From: Candidatus Poseidoniales archaeon
GTDB lineage: Archaea > Thermoplasmatota > Poseidoniia > Poseidoniales > Thalassarchaeaceae
Reading direction: 5' to 3'
Assembly: GCA_028283505.1 (NCBI GenBank)
Contig: JAPOFX010000002.1
Span: forward strand, 36,855-100,854
DNA length: 64,000 nt
Shown here in pieces: positions 29,416 through 38,182 of the stretch. A model generated the notes under the pieces. The model was not told the DNA's origin, searched no databases, and worked only from the letters and a program-made list of their open reading frames with translations. The position numbers and the translations under genes are program-made. Positions within the stretch are counted from its first letter, which is position 1; each line of letters begins with the position of its first letter.

Positions 29416-31077
29416 TTGGATCCGATTTTAGTCGATTTTGGGTGGCTCATCGCCTCTTTTGTTTTCGGAGTGGGACTGGGATGCCTAACTGGCTTGATTC
29501 CAGGATTTCATGTCAATAACGTGGCTCTGATCGCGCTTAGCCTATCGCCGGTTGCAGTGGGAATAGGAATCCCGCTTGATGCCGTGGCAGGAATAATTGT
29601 GGCTTGTGGAACCGTTCACACATTCCTGAACTATATCCCAAGTGCACTTGTTGGGGCACCCGATGACAACATGGCTCTGGCTCTGCTGCCCGGGCATCGA
29701 ATGCTAATTTCTGGACAGGCGGCACAGGGTGTTGCCTATTCCGCAAGGGGTTCCCAGATGGGAATGCTGATGTCTATTCCCTTGTTGATAGTAGCGAGGT
29801 TGATGTTCGGAGAAAATCCTGGGCTAGGGATGTACGAATCCAGTCGAGATATCCTGCCTTGGCTATTACTGGTGATCTCGATATTCTTGATCATGACCGA
29901 GACAACTAGACTTGCCTGGCCTGAATGGATGCAGAGGGCGACAAGAAAATTCAAAATTCCGCTTCCCACCACATTTAGAGTAGATATACCCGTTGGAAAA
30001 TTTAGGTACAAAAGAAGCTGGAATGAGATAGATCTGAGTTTGGGATCTAGTTCCAGGGTAGCTGGAATTCTTGTTGCAACGGCCTTCTTTTTGATATGTG
30101 GATTCTACGGATGGGCGGTATTCGAGTTACCCGGCCGTTCCCCTGTCGGAATGCCGTCTGCTACTCTTCTTTTTCCTGGATTAGCAGGACTTTTTGGCAT
30201 TGCAAACCTAATTGACATCTACGTAACGACCTCCGAAATTCCCCCTCAGAAGCAAAATTGGGAAATGCCCCCAATGAAGCCCCTCGCGGTTCCCACGTTT
30301 CTTTCTGCTGTTGTGTCATCTGTCATGGCAATTCTACCTGGAATGACCGCTGCTCAAGCAACCGTCGTCGTGATGAGTGCTAGGAACCTTTGGGGTAGAC
30401 TAACGGATCCGAATTATATCCCTGCTGACTTTGAACATGGGATACAGCCCGGATTCGTCCCCAAGCAGTCAATTGAGGATATAGCAGGCGACTTGGAAGG
30501 GCTTACAGACGAAGAGAGAGAGCTCTTTGAGATCGCACTCGGGGAAGCCTCTGAATCCAGCCCAGATTTGGATCTTAGTGCCCAAAGTCAGCAACAGGAC
30601 CTAGAAGTGATAGCAATTCTGTCTTCCGTTAATACGGCTGTCACGGTTATGGTACTAGGATTCTTGTACATGGTTGGAAGACCTAGGAGCGGGGCTGCCT
30701 TGGCATTGAACATGATGTATCCAATTGATGGGTGGAATGCCGTGGAGCCCCCCGCAGATTTCGTTAGGCTTCTAGGTATTACCATTGCAGCCGGACTCTT
30801 TGCTGTCCCAGTTATGATAGAAGTAGGAAAAGGGATGCTAAAGATGCATGAGATTGTGCCACTCAGGACCCTTGTGATCTCCGTAGCTGGTTTCGTGAGC
30901 GTCCTTGTCTGGCTTTCGACCGGATGGGTCGGAGTTGGTGTTCTTTTGGTCGGCACAGGTCTAGGACTCATGCCTCCTCGTATCGGAATTAGAAGGAGCC
31001 ATGCAATGGGAATTATATTGGTTCCCATAATGCTCTACACCTTTGCTCAGACATTCGATAGCTTCGGATTTATATAA
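29416..31077 (+). CDS. TctA-family (COG1784/DUF112-type) membrane transporter
   Basis: A 553-residue polytopic membrane protein. The first half carries the TctA hallmark GLGCLTGLIPGFHVNNVAL and a second GMTAAQATVVVMSARN in a repeat-related position, with about 12 helices overall. A hydrophilic acidic loop at about 345-395 (EGLTDEERELFEIALGEAS) interrupts it. Bacterial TctA proteins form tricarboxylate transporters with TctB/TctC, which are not present here, and archaeal members usually stand alone. The start is TTG at 29416, supported by the position of the first helix. It follows the OB-fold protein by eight bases. The substrate is unknown. Confidence 0.75.
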   Translation: MDPILVDFGWLIASFVFGVGLGCLTGLIPGFHVNNVALIALSLSPVAVGIGIPLDAVAGIIVACGTVHTFLNYIPSALVGAPDDNMALALLPGHRMLISGQAAQGVAYSARGSQMGMLMSIPLLIVARLMFGENPGLGMYESSRDILPWLLLVISIFLIMTETTRLAWPEWMQRATRKFKIPLPTTFRVDIPVGKFRYKRSWNEIDLSLGSSSRVAGILVATAFFLICGFYGWAVFELPGRSPVGMPSATLLFPGLAGLFGIANLIDIYVTTSEIPPQKQNWEMPPMKPLAVPTFLSAVVSSVMAILPGMTAAQATVVVMSARNLWGRLTDPNYIPADFEHGIQPGFVPKQSIEDIAGDLEGLTDEERELFEIALGEASESSPDLDLSAQSQQQDLEVIAILSSVNTAVTVMVLGFLYMVGRPRSGAALALNMMYPIDGWNAVEPPADFVRLLGITIAAGLFAVPVMIEVGKGMLKMHEIVPLRTLVISVAGFVSVLVWLSTGWVGVGVLLVGTGLGLMPPRIGIRRSHAMGIILVPIMLYTFAQTFDSFGFI

Positions 31078-31156
31078 AAAACGGTCCCGATCTATAATTA
31101 AGTCCACTGTAAGGCTTATGTCTGGTAGAAGACTCCCGGGGAGGGAGTGTGGCACA

Positions 31157-33793
31157 ATGACTGACAAAAGAACAATGGCAATCGGCATAGGAGCACTGCT
31201 CCTATTGGTAAATATCGGACTGATGGCGACTGGTTTCGTCGATGGTCAAATAGAGAGCACGGTCAAGAGTGCTGTATCTGACGGAATGGATGGAATAGAC
31301 GACAACGGAAATGAGGATTACACCTACGACTATGATGAAGACTGGTTGAATGTATCAGGTCAAAAGGCTTACTTCGCTAATTCCATTTCTAATCTTGAGG
31401 ACGTTCAGGCAAATGGGGCAGATCCAACATACGAGATGATAGGCCCATTCATTTACTACGAGAACACGACTCGCGAGATCTTAGACTTCGATTATGATGA
31501 GAATACGATTACTTACTCTGGTTATGAGATATACGAGTGGTGTGAAGACTGCACTTGGACGGACGATGAAGGCGTGGAGCACGCATCCGTCTCGGGAGAT
31601 ACACTCACAAATCAAGTGAACATTCTCTGGAACACCCAAAGAGTGGCTGGAATGAACACCGGCATTGAGTATCTTGAGATTTTCGCTCAAGGGATGTTTG
31701 CTTCAAAAATGATCGAATTTGACCTCGCTAACAGAGCACCCAGTATCTGGGCCTCCGAGGACATCAGTTCAATGGTGACAGAAACTACCACCGGGGATAT
31801 GGTATTAGCCGGCGCATATCTTGCGGCTGGAGGAGACAGTGAAATGGCAACATCCTTCCAGAATCTCGAACAGTCTGTAATGTATGATGCGGTGGACCCC
31901 TCCACGGGTGTTTGCATAGCTCTTACCTGTGACATCGGTCCGGTACTGGTTGCCGGAATGGGAGCCCCTGATGGAGGCCAAGTAACGCAGACCAGAGCAG
32001 CACTATATGGGTATGCAGATAAAGTTGAGCCAGAACTATCTGCGATTGACCTAGGAGTGTATGCCTTAGCGGCTAACGCCTTCTCGACAAGAGGAGGTGG
32101 TGACGAGATTAACAATGAGACTCCTCAGCTGAGAGAGAGATTCCAAGAGGTGAGCGGTGTAAATATAATCAATCCAGAAACACTTGACTTCCTTCTTTTC
32201 GATGACTTCAATGGACTACTTGGAACCTTCACACTATCTGGCGTCACCCTCCCTGGAATGGTAGTGGGCCTACTGCTGCCTCTACAGAGCGGTGACTACT
32301 TCACTGCAATGGAAACCTACAATGTCGGACTACTTACGGTAGTCGATATCGCCACATATGCCGAGACATGGGTCGGTTTGGGCCTCTTAGGCTCGCCCAC
32401 TGAGTTCGAAAATATCCTACTTGGGGGCCAAGGGACCCTCACCGCTCCGGAATGGTGGATGGGTGCCTTCGGAGGGCTTGACTCATTGGGTGGAACATAC
32501 ATCGAGGTTGGACTAAACATCGGGGATTATGTTGGAATGGCTTCGCTATCTGCTGAAAAGGCTGACTTCATTCTGAACGACGATGATATAGGTTTGAAGA
32601 CCACTTTCTCAAGAGAGTTCGTATACGGAGAGCTAGCTGGGGTGTCGCTTCCAGATGAGAATGGAGTCCAGTCTGTTTGGGATGACGCATATGTCGCGAA
32701 TCTGTATGACATCGATGAGAGCTCAGCGGGTGCACTGAGATCGTGGGTCGGAGATTTCGTTTTCGAGGTTGTAATGCCCGTCCTCATTACCTTCCTCAGT
32801 GGTAACACCGAGTATTACTCGATGCCGATAACGCACTGGCTCTTCGGCTTCAGTGATGCCGCGAGCGCATCCTTCGGATTCTTCCCATGGGTTAGCTTAG
32901 AGACCAATCTGACTTACTATGGGTCAGATGGGATAGGCACCGGCGACTTCTCGGTGTACAAGATGAGCACTGCCGGAGAGACCAAGGGCCAGAGGCTTGC
33001 TCAGGGGTACATCAACTCTGACGGAGATGGCCTTTGCGACTATGACTACGATCAGTCCGGTAATTTCCTCGGTTACGATTTGCCTTGCGAGGCTGGGCAA
33101 GTATACGGAATGACCGAGCATCTGACTTGGAGAGCCCCTCACAGAGAGGACGGTTCACTGGGTCTGCTTTCTGACCACGCCGGAAATACAGATACATCGC
33201 TGATGGGAACCATTGGCGGCGTCTCCGCTCCACTTGCAAGCCCTAACGACCCTTTCTTAGTGAACGTCGCGGGATACGCAATTGCAACCTCTGAAGTTGG
33301 TGATGAAGTTGAATTCAAAGGAATCACTATGGTAGAGCACAGTGTTAGCTTGGATCCAGCCAATACACAAATCCAAGGTAAAATCCTAGGTGCAGGAAAT
33401 TGGGTTGATGCACTTCCAGGTGCATTGCCTGTTTACCTTGGTGCCGACATTGACATGAAAGTCGAGCCAATTTCTAACGCAGTGATGTATGGTAAGGTGA
33501 AAGTGACTTTCCATCTGGACATGAGGGGAACTGGCTCATCTGACCCCGTCATAGGGGTAGACACAATGCCAGTGTTCGAGATTCACACCTCCAGCGAAAT
33601 AGCTGATGACGATGCATCTGACTTCAATAGCCAGGTAACGGACAATATGGGTCCGTTCGGTTGGACGAACTTCGGCGGTAGTGTAGGGGGAACGCTTGCT
33701 ATCATATCGTACGTTCAAGCATTGTTCTACGTCCTTGGGATAGGGCTTCTTGGCTACGGTGGAATAGTCATGAAGGATGAAGACGGGAACTAG
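31157..33793 (+). CDS. CD36/LIMP-2/SR-B-like two-helix ectodomain protein
   Basis: An 878-residue protein with one helix near each end (about 6-27 and 845-870), the CD36 topology. Residues 70-102 contain KAYFANSISNLEDV and TYEMIGPFIYYE, followed by NTITYSGYEIYEW, matching the YFFN..NPEE..GPYVYRE block of CD36. Near residue 560, HWLFGFSDAASASFGFFPW and a later GTGDFSVYKM match the LWGY.DP and DG.Y.V block. Residues 764-845 (DMKVEPISNAVMYGKVKV; FEIHTSSEIADDDASDFNSQ) match the family C-terminus. The protein is longer than metazoan CD36 because of a middle insertion. The ATG at 31157 has a GGGAG site; the frame is open to 31043. Lipid or particle binding is inference. Confidence 0.7.
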   Translation: MTDKRTMAIGIGALLLLVNIGLMATGFVDGQIESTVKSAVSDGMDGIDDNGNEDYTYDYDEDWLNVSGQKAYFANSISNLEDVQANGADPTYEMIGPFIYYENTTREILDFDYDENTITYSGYEIYEWCEDCTWTDDEGVEHASVSGDTLTNQVNILWNTQRVAGMNTGIEYLEIFAQGMFASKMIEFDLANRAPSIWASEDISSMVTETTTGDMVLAGAYLAAGGDSEMATSFQNLEQSVMYDAVDPSTGVCIALTCDIGPVLVAGMGAPDGGQVTQTRAALYGYADKVEPELSAIDLGVYALAANAFSTRGGGDEINNETPQLRERFQEVSGVNIINPETLDFLLFDDFNGLLGTFTLSGVTLPGMVVGLLLPLQSGDYFTAMETYNVGLLTVVDIATYAETWVGLGLLGSPTEFENILLGGQGTLTAPEWWMGAFGGLDSLGGTYIEVGLNIGDYVGMASLSAEKADFILNDDDIGLKTTFSREFVYGELAGVSLPDENGVQSVWDDAYVANLYDIDESSAGALRSWVGDFVFEVVMPVLITFLSGNTEYYSMPITHWLFGFSDAASASFGFFPWVSLETNLTYYGSDGIGTGDFSVYKMSTAGETKGQRLAQGYINSDGDGLCDYDYDQSGNFLGYDLPCEAGQVYGMTEHLTWRAPHREDGSLGLLSDHAGNTDTSLMGTIGGVSAPLASPNDPFLVNVAGYAIATSEVGDEVEFKGITMVEHSVSLDPANTQIQGKILGAGNWVDALPGALPVYLGADIDMKVEPISNAVMYGKVKVTFHLDMRGTGSSDPVIGVDTMPVFEIHTSSEIADDDASDFNSQVTDNMGPFGWTNFGGSVGGTLAIISYVQALFYVLGIGLLGYGGIVMKDEDGN

Positions 33794-33887
33794 GGCATTT
33801 TTGGAAATCCAGGTATGGCCAGTTTCCCCAAGCCATTGTGAAGCTTGCTCGCGAAGGGTTTGAACCCCCTAGCATAAACGCAGGGTC

Positions 33888-36800
33888 ATGCAGGGAGGAC
33901 CGAGGTGGTTCCCATTACTTGTCGTAGCCTCCATGCTGGCCAGCGTTTCGGGAGGGGGGATGGCATCCGGGCAGGAACCCGGAACCAGTGGAAATGAATG
34001 TGTAGACGTCTGCATAAATGAAGTGATGACGAACGCAGATGGCTCGGATCAAGGCATCTTCCCACAAGGGGAATGGGTTGAGCTATACAATTCTGGATCC
34101 GACGGGGTGAGTCTTGAAGGATGGGCGATAGTGGACATAGGTGGATGGTATCATCCAATTAATCAACAAAGCTGGGTGGGTTTCGAAGACCTTGACCCGC
34201 CATTCATCCTACAACCAGGAGAGTTCGCAGTGATTGCGGAGAATGAAATCGGGACTCTTAGGCTAAATAATGGCGGGGAGACGATTTTTCTTAGAGACGC
34301 CGGGAACATGACGATTGATGAAATCGAGACAGGAGTTGCATCCAATGGCGTATCCAAAATTCCAGATTCCACAAATAATGACGGAATATGGGTAGATTCA
34401 GAAACACCGAGTCCTGGATATCACAATCCTGGCAACAATGGAGGAGCGGGGTCGATTGATTTAGAGATATCATGGTGGGATGGAGAATATGATGTAAAAT
34501 TCACAAGAATTATGCCGGGGGAGGTACCGGGAAGAAGCAATGATTGGTTCGAAATAAGTAATACGGGGGACTTTGAAGTTGATATCTCTGGTTGGAACGT
34601 AACCAAGATGGGGCCATCAGGGCCATTCCATTCGACTATACTTTCATTGCAAATACCACCTCAATCATCGGTGGTAATCTCGGAGAATCCATACAACCTT
34701 TTTCTTGACGGGGGGATTGAGGCGCTGGATGCCAATCAGGTTCTGAGTGCCCCTCCGTGGCTTGTAAATTCAGGGGGATCTTTGATACTTTACGAGCCCA
34801 ATGGAACTGCTGTAGACTCGGTCGTATATGGAGGGGGGATAGCAGAAATAGACGGATGGGAGGGGCCTGCGATATCTGTCCCAGGAGACGGATCTCCTGG
34901 ACTTATCCTAATCAGGGGATTGGGATGTGGGGACTATCCAGATACAGACTCTGGTTCGGATTGGGAATCTAGGTGGGTAAGAATTGGTGCTTCTACGTTC
35001 TGTGATGGGGGAGAATTTTCTACTGAAGATGACTCCAGGGCGCTGGCATCTATTGGCCCTGATACGGCTTTCAGTGATCTGATTCAGTGGATAGAGTCGG
35101 CAGAAAATGATATTCACTTGCACGTTTATCAATTTATGAGTCCTGATTTAACCAATGCACTAATTTCGGCTATGGGGAGAGGCGTGGAGGTAACCCTGTT
35201 GCTTGAGGAGGGGATTCTAGATGGCTCTTCCACAGTGGACAATCAAAGGGGACATGCCCAAGCGATCCATGATGCCGGCGGATTAGTTCTATGGATGGAG
35301 GACCCCTCGGAAATCAGCTCACCTTACAGGTACATCCACAGCAAAGTGGGAGTAAAGGACTCGGAGAGTGTATGGATATCATCTGGGAACTGGAAAGATA
35401 CTAGTTTACCCCCCGATCGGATCGGTAACAGGGAGTGGTCCCTAATCTTGGATTCAGAGAATCTAGCTGACCTAGTTCTATCGAGAATGTCCTGGGACGA
35501 GAATCAAAACCATTTGCACGTATCAGCACATCAATCTAGACATTCGCCTTCGAGCGATTGGGAAATGGGTACGCCCTCTCTGACACATGATATTTCCGAA
35601 CCTGTATACCACCAGGGTCCTTTCTCAGGCAAACTGGTTACATGCCCCGATGACTGTGTAGATTCGATAGTTGAGATGATTTCCTCATCGGAAACCTCGA
35701 TTGACCTATCTGTACAATACCTAGATTTGGACTGGTATTGGGGATTCGGGGATAACCCGATTATCGAGGCACTACATGATGCGGCAATCAGAGGAGTGGA
35801 GATCAGGCTAATTCTAAACGGATTCTACGCGGAGTGGGATGAAGAGATTAGGAATACAATCCACATGTTTAACACCGAATGGAATGGTTCCCAGGGACTC
35901 GATACAACAGCACGGCTAATGTCCACGTCGGATAATATAACCAAGCTACACAACAAAGGCGCGATAGTTGACGGTTCGAGTGTTCTCGTAGGGAGCATGA
36001 ACTGGGGATCAAGTGCTGCTCTTAGAAACAGGGAGATGGGGATTCTCCTTCATGATCGATCTTTAGCCTCAAACTTCGCTGCGTCGTTCGAGGAAGATTG
36101 GTCCAGACTAGATTCAAAAACCGACTCTGACGGAGACCTCATGCCTGACTATTGGGAAGATTTGTATGGTTTGAACCGGCACTCCGCCGCGGTAATTGGA
36201 ACTGCCCTCAGCGAGCAATCAATGGACCCAGACTTGGATGGTCTTGATAATTTGAATGAGTACCTTCTAGGTGGGGACCCTCTTGTTAGCGATACCGATG
36301 GTGACTGTATTCTAGACGGTAGTGAGCGCGACTTTGCTCAGAGTGTTCTTCGTTCTCCAAACATAGCGATGCTTTCCAGTGATGCCGATGAAAATGGGAT
36401 ACTTGATGGCATCCAGTGGGGATGTGATGATATCCCAACAGGAGGGGGCCCGTTGGAGAATGATACTACGGATGAGGGCAACACAACAATTGAGGAAGAA
36501 GAGGAAGACTCAGGATTCATCAACATCAGAGAAGACGCAATGTCCAGACCGGGTGCTAGACTTTTGTTTGGATTGGTTATACTGTCTGTTTTTTCACTGA
36601 CAGTTTCCGCATGGATCTCTTTCAGAAAGCCGGCTAACTCCACCGAGGAGATACTAATTGATGACTCGGGATACAGATTCGATCAGATTGAAAATGAATT
36701 GGCAATCCTCAAAGGAACAAGCTTTGACAAAACATCTCCCGACTCCAGATCATTAACCAAAGGGAAGGACGATGGGGAACATGGCCGTATCATCCTAGAT

Positions 36801-36908
36801 GGTTTCGGTTTCGACAGGACCAAGACTACCCGGGATGAAATCCAATGGAGATTGGATTCAGGACAAACCATGGATGAGATAAGGGCTGATCTCAGCGAGG
36901 AAGAATGA
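33888..36908 (+). CDS. secreted lamin-tail and phospholipase-D-fold protein, putative exonuclease/phosphodiesterase
   Basis: A 1006-residue exported enzyme. Residues 1-27 form a signal peptide. Two lamin-tail domains follow at about 38-150 (INEVMTN, WVELYNSGSDGVSLEGWAI) and 200-330 (DWFEISNTGDFEVDISGW). Two PLD half-domains carry HxKx4D at H484/K486/D491 (HSKVGVKD) and H688/K690/D695 (HNKGAIVD). Calcium-binding DSDGDLMPD-type repeats lie at about 745-850, with a membrane helix near 885-905. Bacterial lamin-tail domains occur with secreted nucleases, and the PLD fold includes Nuc-type nucleases, so external DNA or phosphodiester cleavage is likely. It overlaps deoA by four bases (ATGA). Confidence 0.82.
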   Translation: MQGGPRWFPLLVVASMLASVSGGGMASGQEPGTSGNECVDVCINEVMTNADGSDQGIFPQGEWVELYNSGSDGVSLEGWAIVDIGGWYHPINQQSWVGFEDLDPPFILQPGEFAVIAENEIGTLRLNNGGETIFLRDAGNMTIDEIETGVASNGVSKIPDSTNNDGIWVDSETPSPGYHNPGNNGGAGSIDLEISWWDGEYDVKFTRIMPGEVPGRSNDWFEISNTGDFEVDISGWNVTKMGPSGPFHSTILSLQIPPQSSVVISENPYNLFLDGGIEALDANQVLSAPPWLVNSGGSLILYEPNGTAVDSVVYGGGIAEIDGWEGPAISVPGDGSPGLILIRGLGCGDYPDTDSGSDWESRWVRIGASTFCDGGEFSTEDDSRALASIGPDTAFSDLIQWIESAENDIHLHVYQFMSPDLTNALISAMGRGVEVTLLLEEGILDGSSTVDNQRGHAQAIHDAGGLVLWMEDPSEISSPYRYIHSKVGVKDSESVWISSGNWKDTSLPPDRIGNREWSLILDSENLADLVLSRMSWDENQNHLHVSAHQSRHSPSSDWEMGTPSLTHDISEPVYHQGPFSGKLVTCPDDCVDSIVEMISSSETSIDLSVQYLDLDWYWGFGDNPIIEALHDAAIRGVEIRLILNGFYAEWDEEIRNTIHMFNTEWNGSQGLDTTARLMSTSDNITKLHNKGAIVDGSSVLVGSMNWGSSAALRNREMGILLHDRSLASNFAASFEEDWSRLDSKTDSDGDLMPDYWEDLYGLNRHSAAVIGTALSEQSMDPDLDGLDNLNEYLLGGDPLVSDTDGDCILDGSERDFAQSVLRSPNIAMLSSDADENGILDGIQWGCDDIPTGGGPLENDTTDEGNTTIEEEEEDSGFINIREDAMSRPGARLLFGLVILSVFSLTVSAWISFRKPANSTEEILIDDSGYRFDQIENELAILKGTSFDKTSPDSRSLTKGKDDGEHGRIILDGFGFDRTKTTRDEIQWRLDSGQTMDEIRADLSEEE

Positions 36909-38182
36909 TGTCCGGAACGATTAGCGAGTTCATTGACGGTGTAGTCGATGGTAGCTTACCAGACGAGGATGTGATTAGCTGGCTGGTTGGAGTTTACGAA
37001 GATGGTTTGCCTCAGCTTGAAACCATTGAGCTCACGAGAAGAATGATGACATCCGGTAGAACCATTACATGGGAGCCAGAAGAAACCCGTCTGGTCGATA
37101 AACACTCAACTGGTGGCGTCGGAGACAAGGTCTCGATTGTCTTGGCTCCTGCTTTGGCGGCGTGTGGAATGAGAGTCCCAATGATCTCTGGAAGGGGACT
37201 GGGGCACACCGGTGGAACACTCGACAAGTTGGAGTCTATTCCTGGATTCAGGACCAACTTGAGCTTGGAGGAAATGCAAACACAAATCAGAGAGATTGGC
37301 ATAGCCATGGTGGGTCAAACCGATGAGCTTGTTCCTGCAGATAAGAGGCTCTATTCCTTGAGAGACATTACAGGAACTGTAGCTTCAGTGCCCCTGATAA
37401 CCTCGTCAATAGTTTCTAAGAAGGGAGCAGAGGGAATATCCTCGCTTGTATTGGATGTTAAGTTTGGAAGGGGTGCATTCATGAAAGACATACTGAAGGC
37501 AAGAGAGCTAGCTAAATCTCTGGTAGGGACTTCCAATGGATTGGGTATTTCGACCATCGCGGTGCTATCGACAATGGATTCGCCGATTGGGAACAGCGTA
37601 GGGAACTCTGTCGAAATCCTGGAAAGTGTAGAGGCAATGTGTGGCAGAGGGCCCGATGACCTCGAGGAGTTGGTTTGCGTTTTGGGGGGACTTCTCTTGG
37701 AATCTGAAGGAATCTGTAAAGACTTCACGGATGGAGCCTCGATGATTCAAGATAGCCTGTATGATGGGACCGCATTAGAAAAATTCAGGCATATGGTCGC
37801 TGCACAAGGAGGAGATTCCTCTATCATAGAGACAGATACATCTCTGATGAGGGGGCTGGGCCTTCTTGAAAGCGGATTGGAGTCAACAACTGTTCAGTTC
37901 CACAAAGGGGGTTGGATTTCCGAGATTGATGCAATGCAAATTGCTGAAATTTGCCTCGAGGTTGGAGCGGGACGACTTTCTAAGTTAGATACCATTGATC
38001 ATCAGGTCGGGGTAATTATTGATGTACAAATAGGCGACTACGTTGAACAGGGGGATGACTTGGGTACCATATATCATCGTGGAGAGATTAAGTCGGATAT
38101 TACTGAGAAGCTGGTAACCTCAATTGGCATTACAGATTCTAAACCGCAATTGGGACCTAGGATTGTAGAGGTCATAAAATGA
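36905..38182 (+). CDS. deoA: thymidine / pyrimidine-nucleoside phosphorylase
   Basis: A 425-residue cytoplasmic enzyme that phosphorolyses thymidine (and perhaps uridine) to base plus deoxyribose-1-phosphate. The family phosphate site KHSTGGVGDKVS, the block GRGLGHTGGTLDKLE and VASVPLITSSIVSKKGAEG with VLDVKFGRGAFM are all present. The length matches bacterial DeoA/Pdp (about 430), not the longer archaeal AMP phosphorylase, so it is probably of bacterial type. The start overlaps the stop of the PLD protein as ATGA, with ATG at 36908 as the alternative; the next gene overlaps again. Tight coupling to an exported nuclease-like protein suggests deoxynucleoside salvage. Confidence 0.93.
   Translation: MMSGTISEFIDGVVDGSLPDEDVISWLVGVYEDGLPQLETIELTRRMMTSGRTITWEPEETRLVDKHSTGGVGDKVSIVLAPALAACGMRVPMISGRGLGHTGGTLDKLESIPGFRTNLSLEEMQTQIREIGIAMVGQTDELVPADKRLYSLRDITGTVASVPLITSSIVSKKGAEGISSLVLDVKFGRGAFMKDILKARELAKSLVGTSNGLGISTIAVLSTMDSPIGNSVGNSVEILESVEAMCGRGPDDLEELVCVLGGLLLESEGICKDFTDGASMIQDSLYDGTALEKFRHMVAAQGGDSSIIETDTSLMRGLGLLESGLESTTVQFHKGGWISEIDAMQIAEICLEVGAGRLSKLDTIDHQVGVIIDVQIGDYVEQGDDLGTIYHRGEIKSDITEKLVTSIGITDSKPQLGPRIVEVIK

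Noticed and set aside
33855-33871. Small inverted repeat GGGTT-TG-AACCC before the lamin-tail/PLD gene
   Set aside because: The stem is only five bases with a two-base loop, too weak to claim as a terminator or operator.
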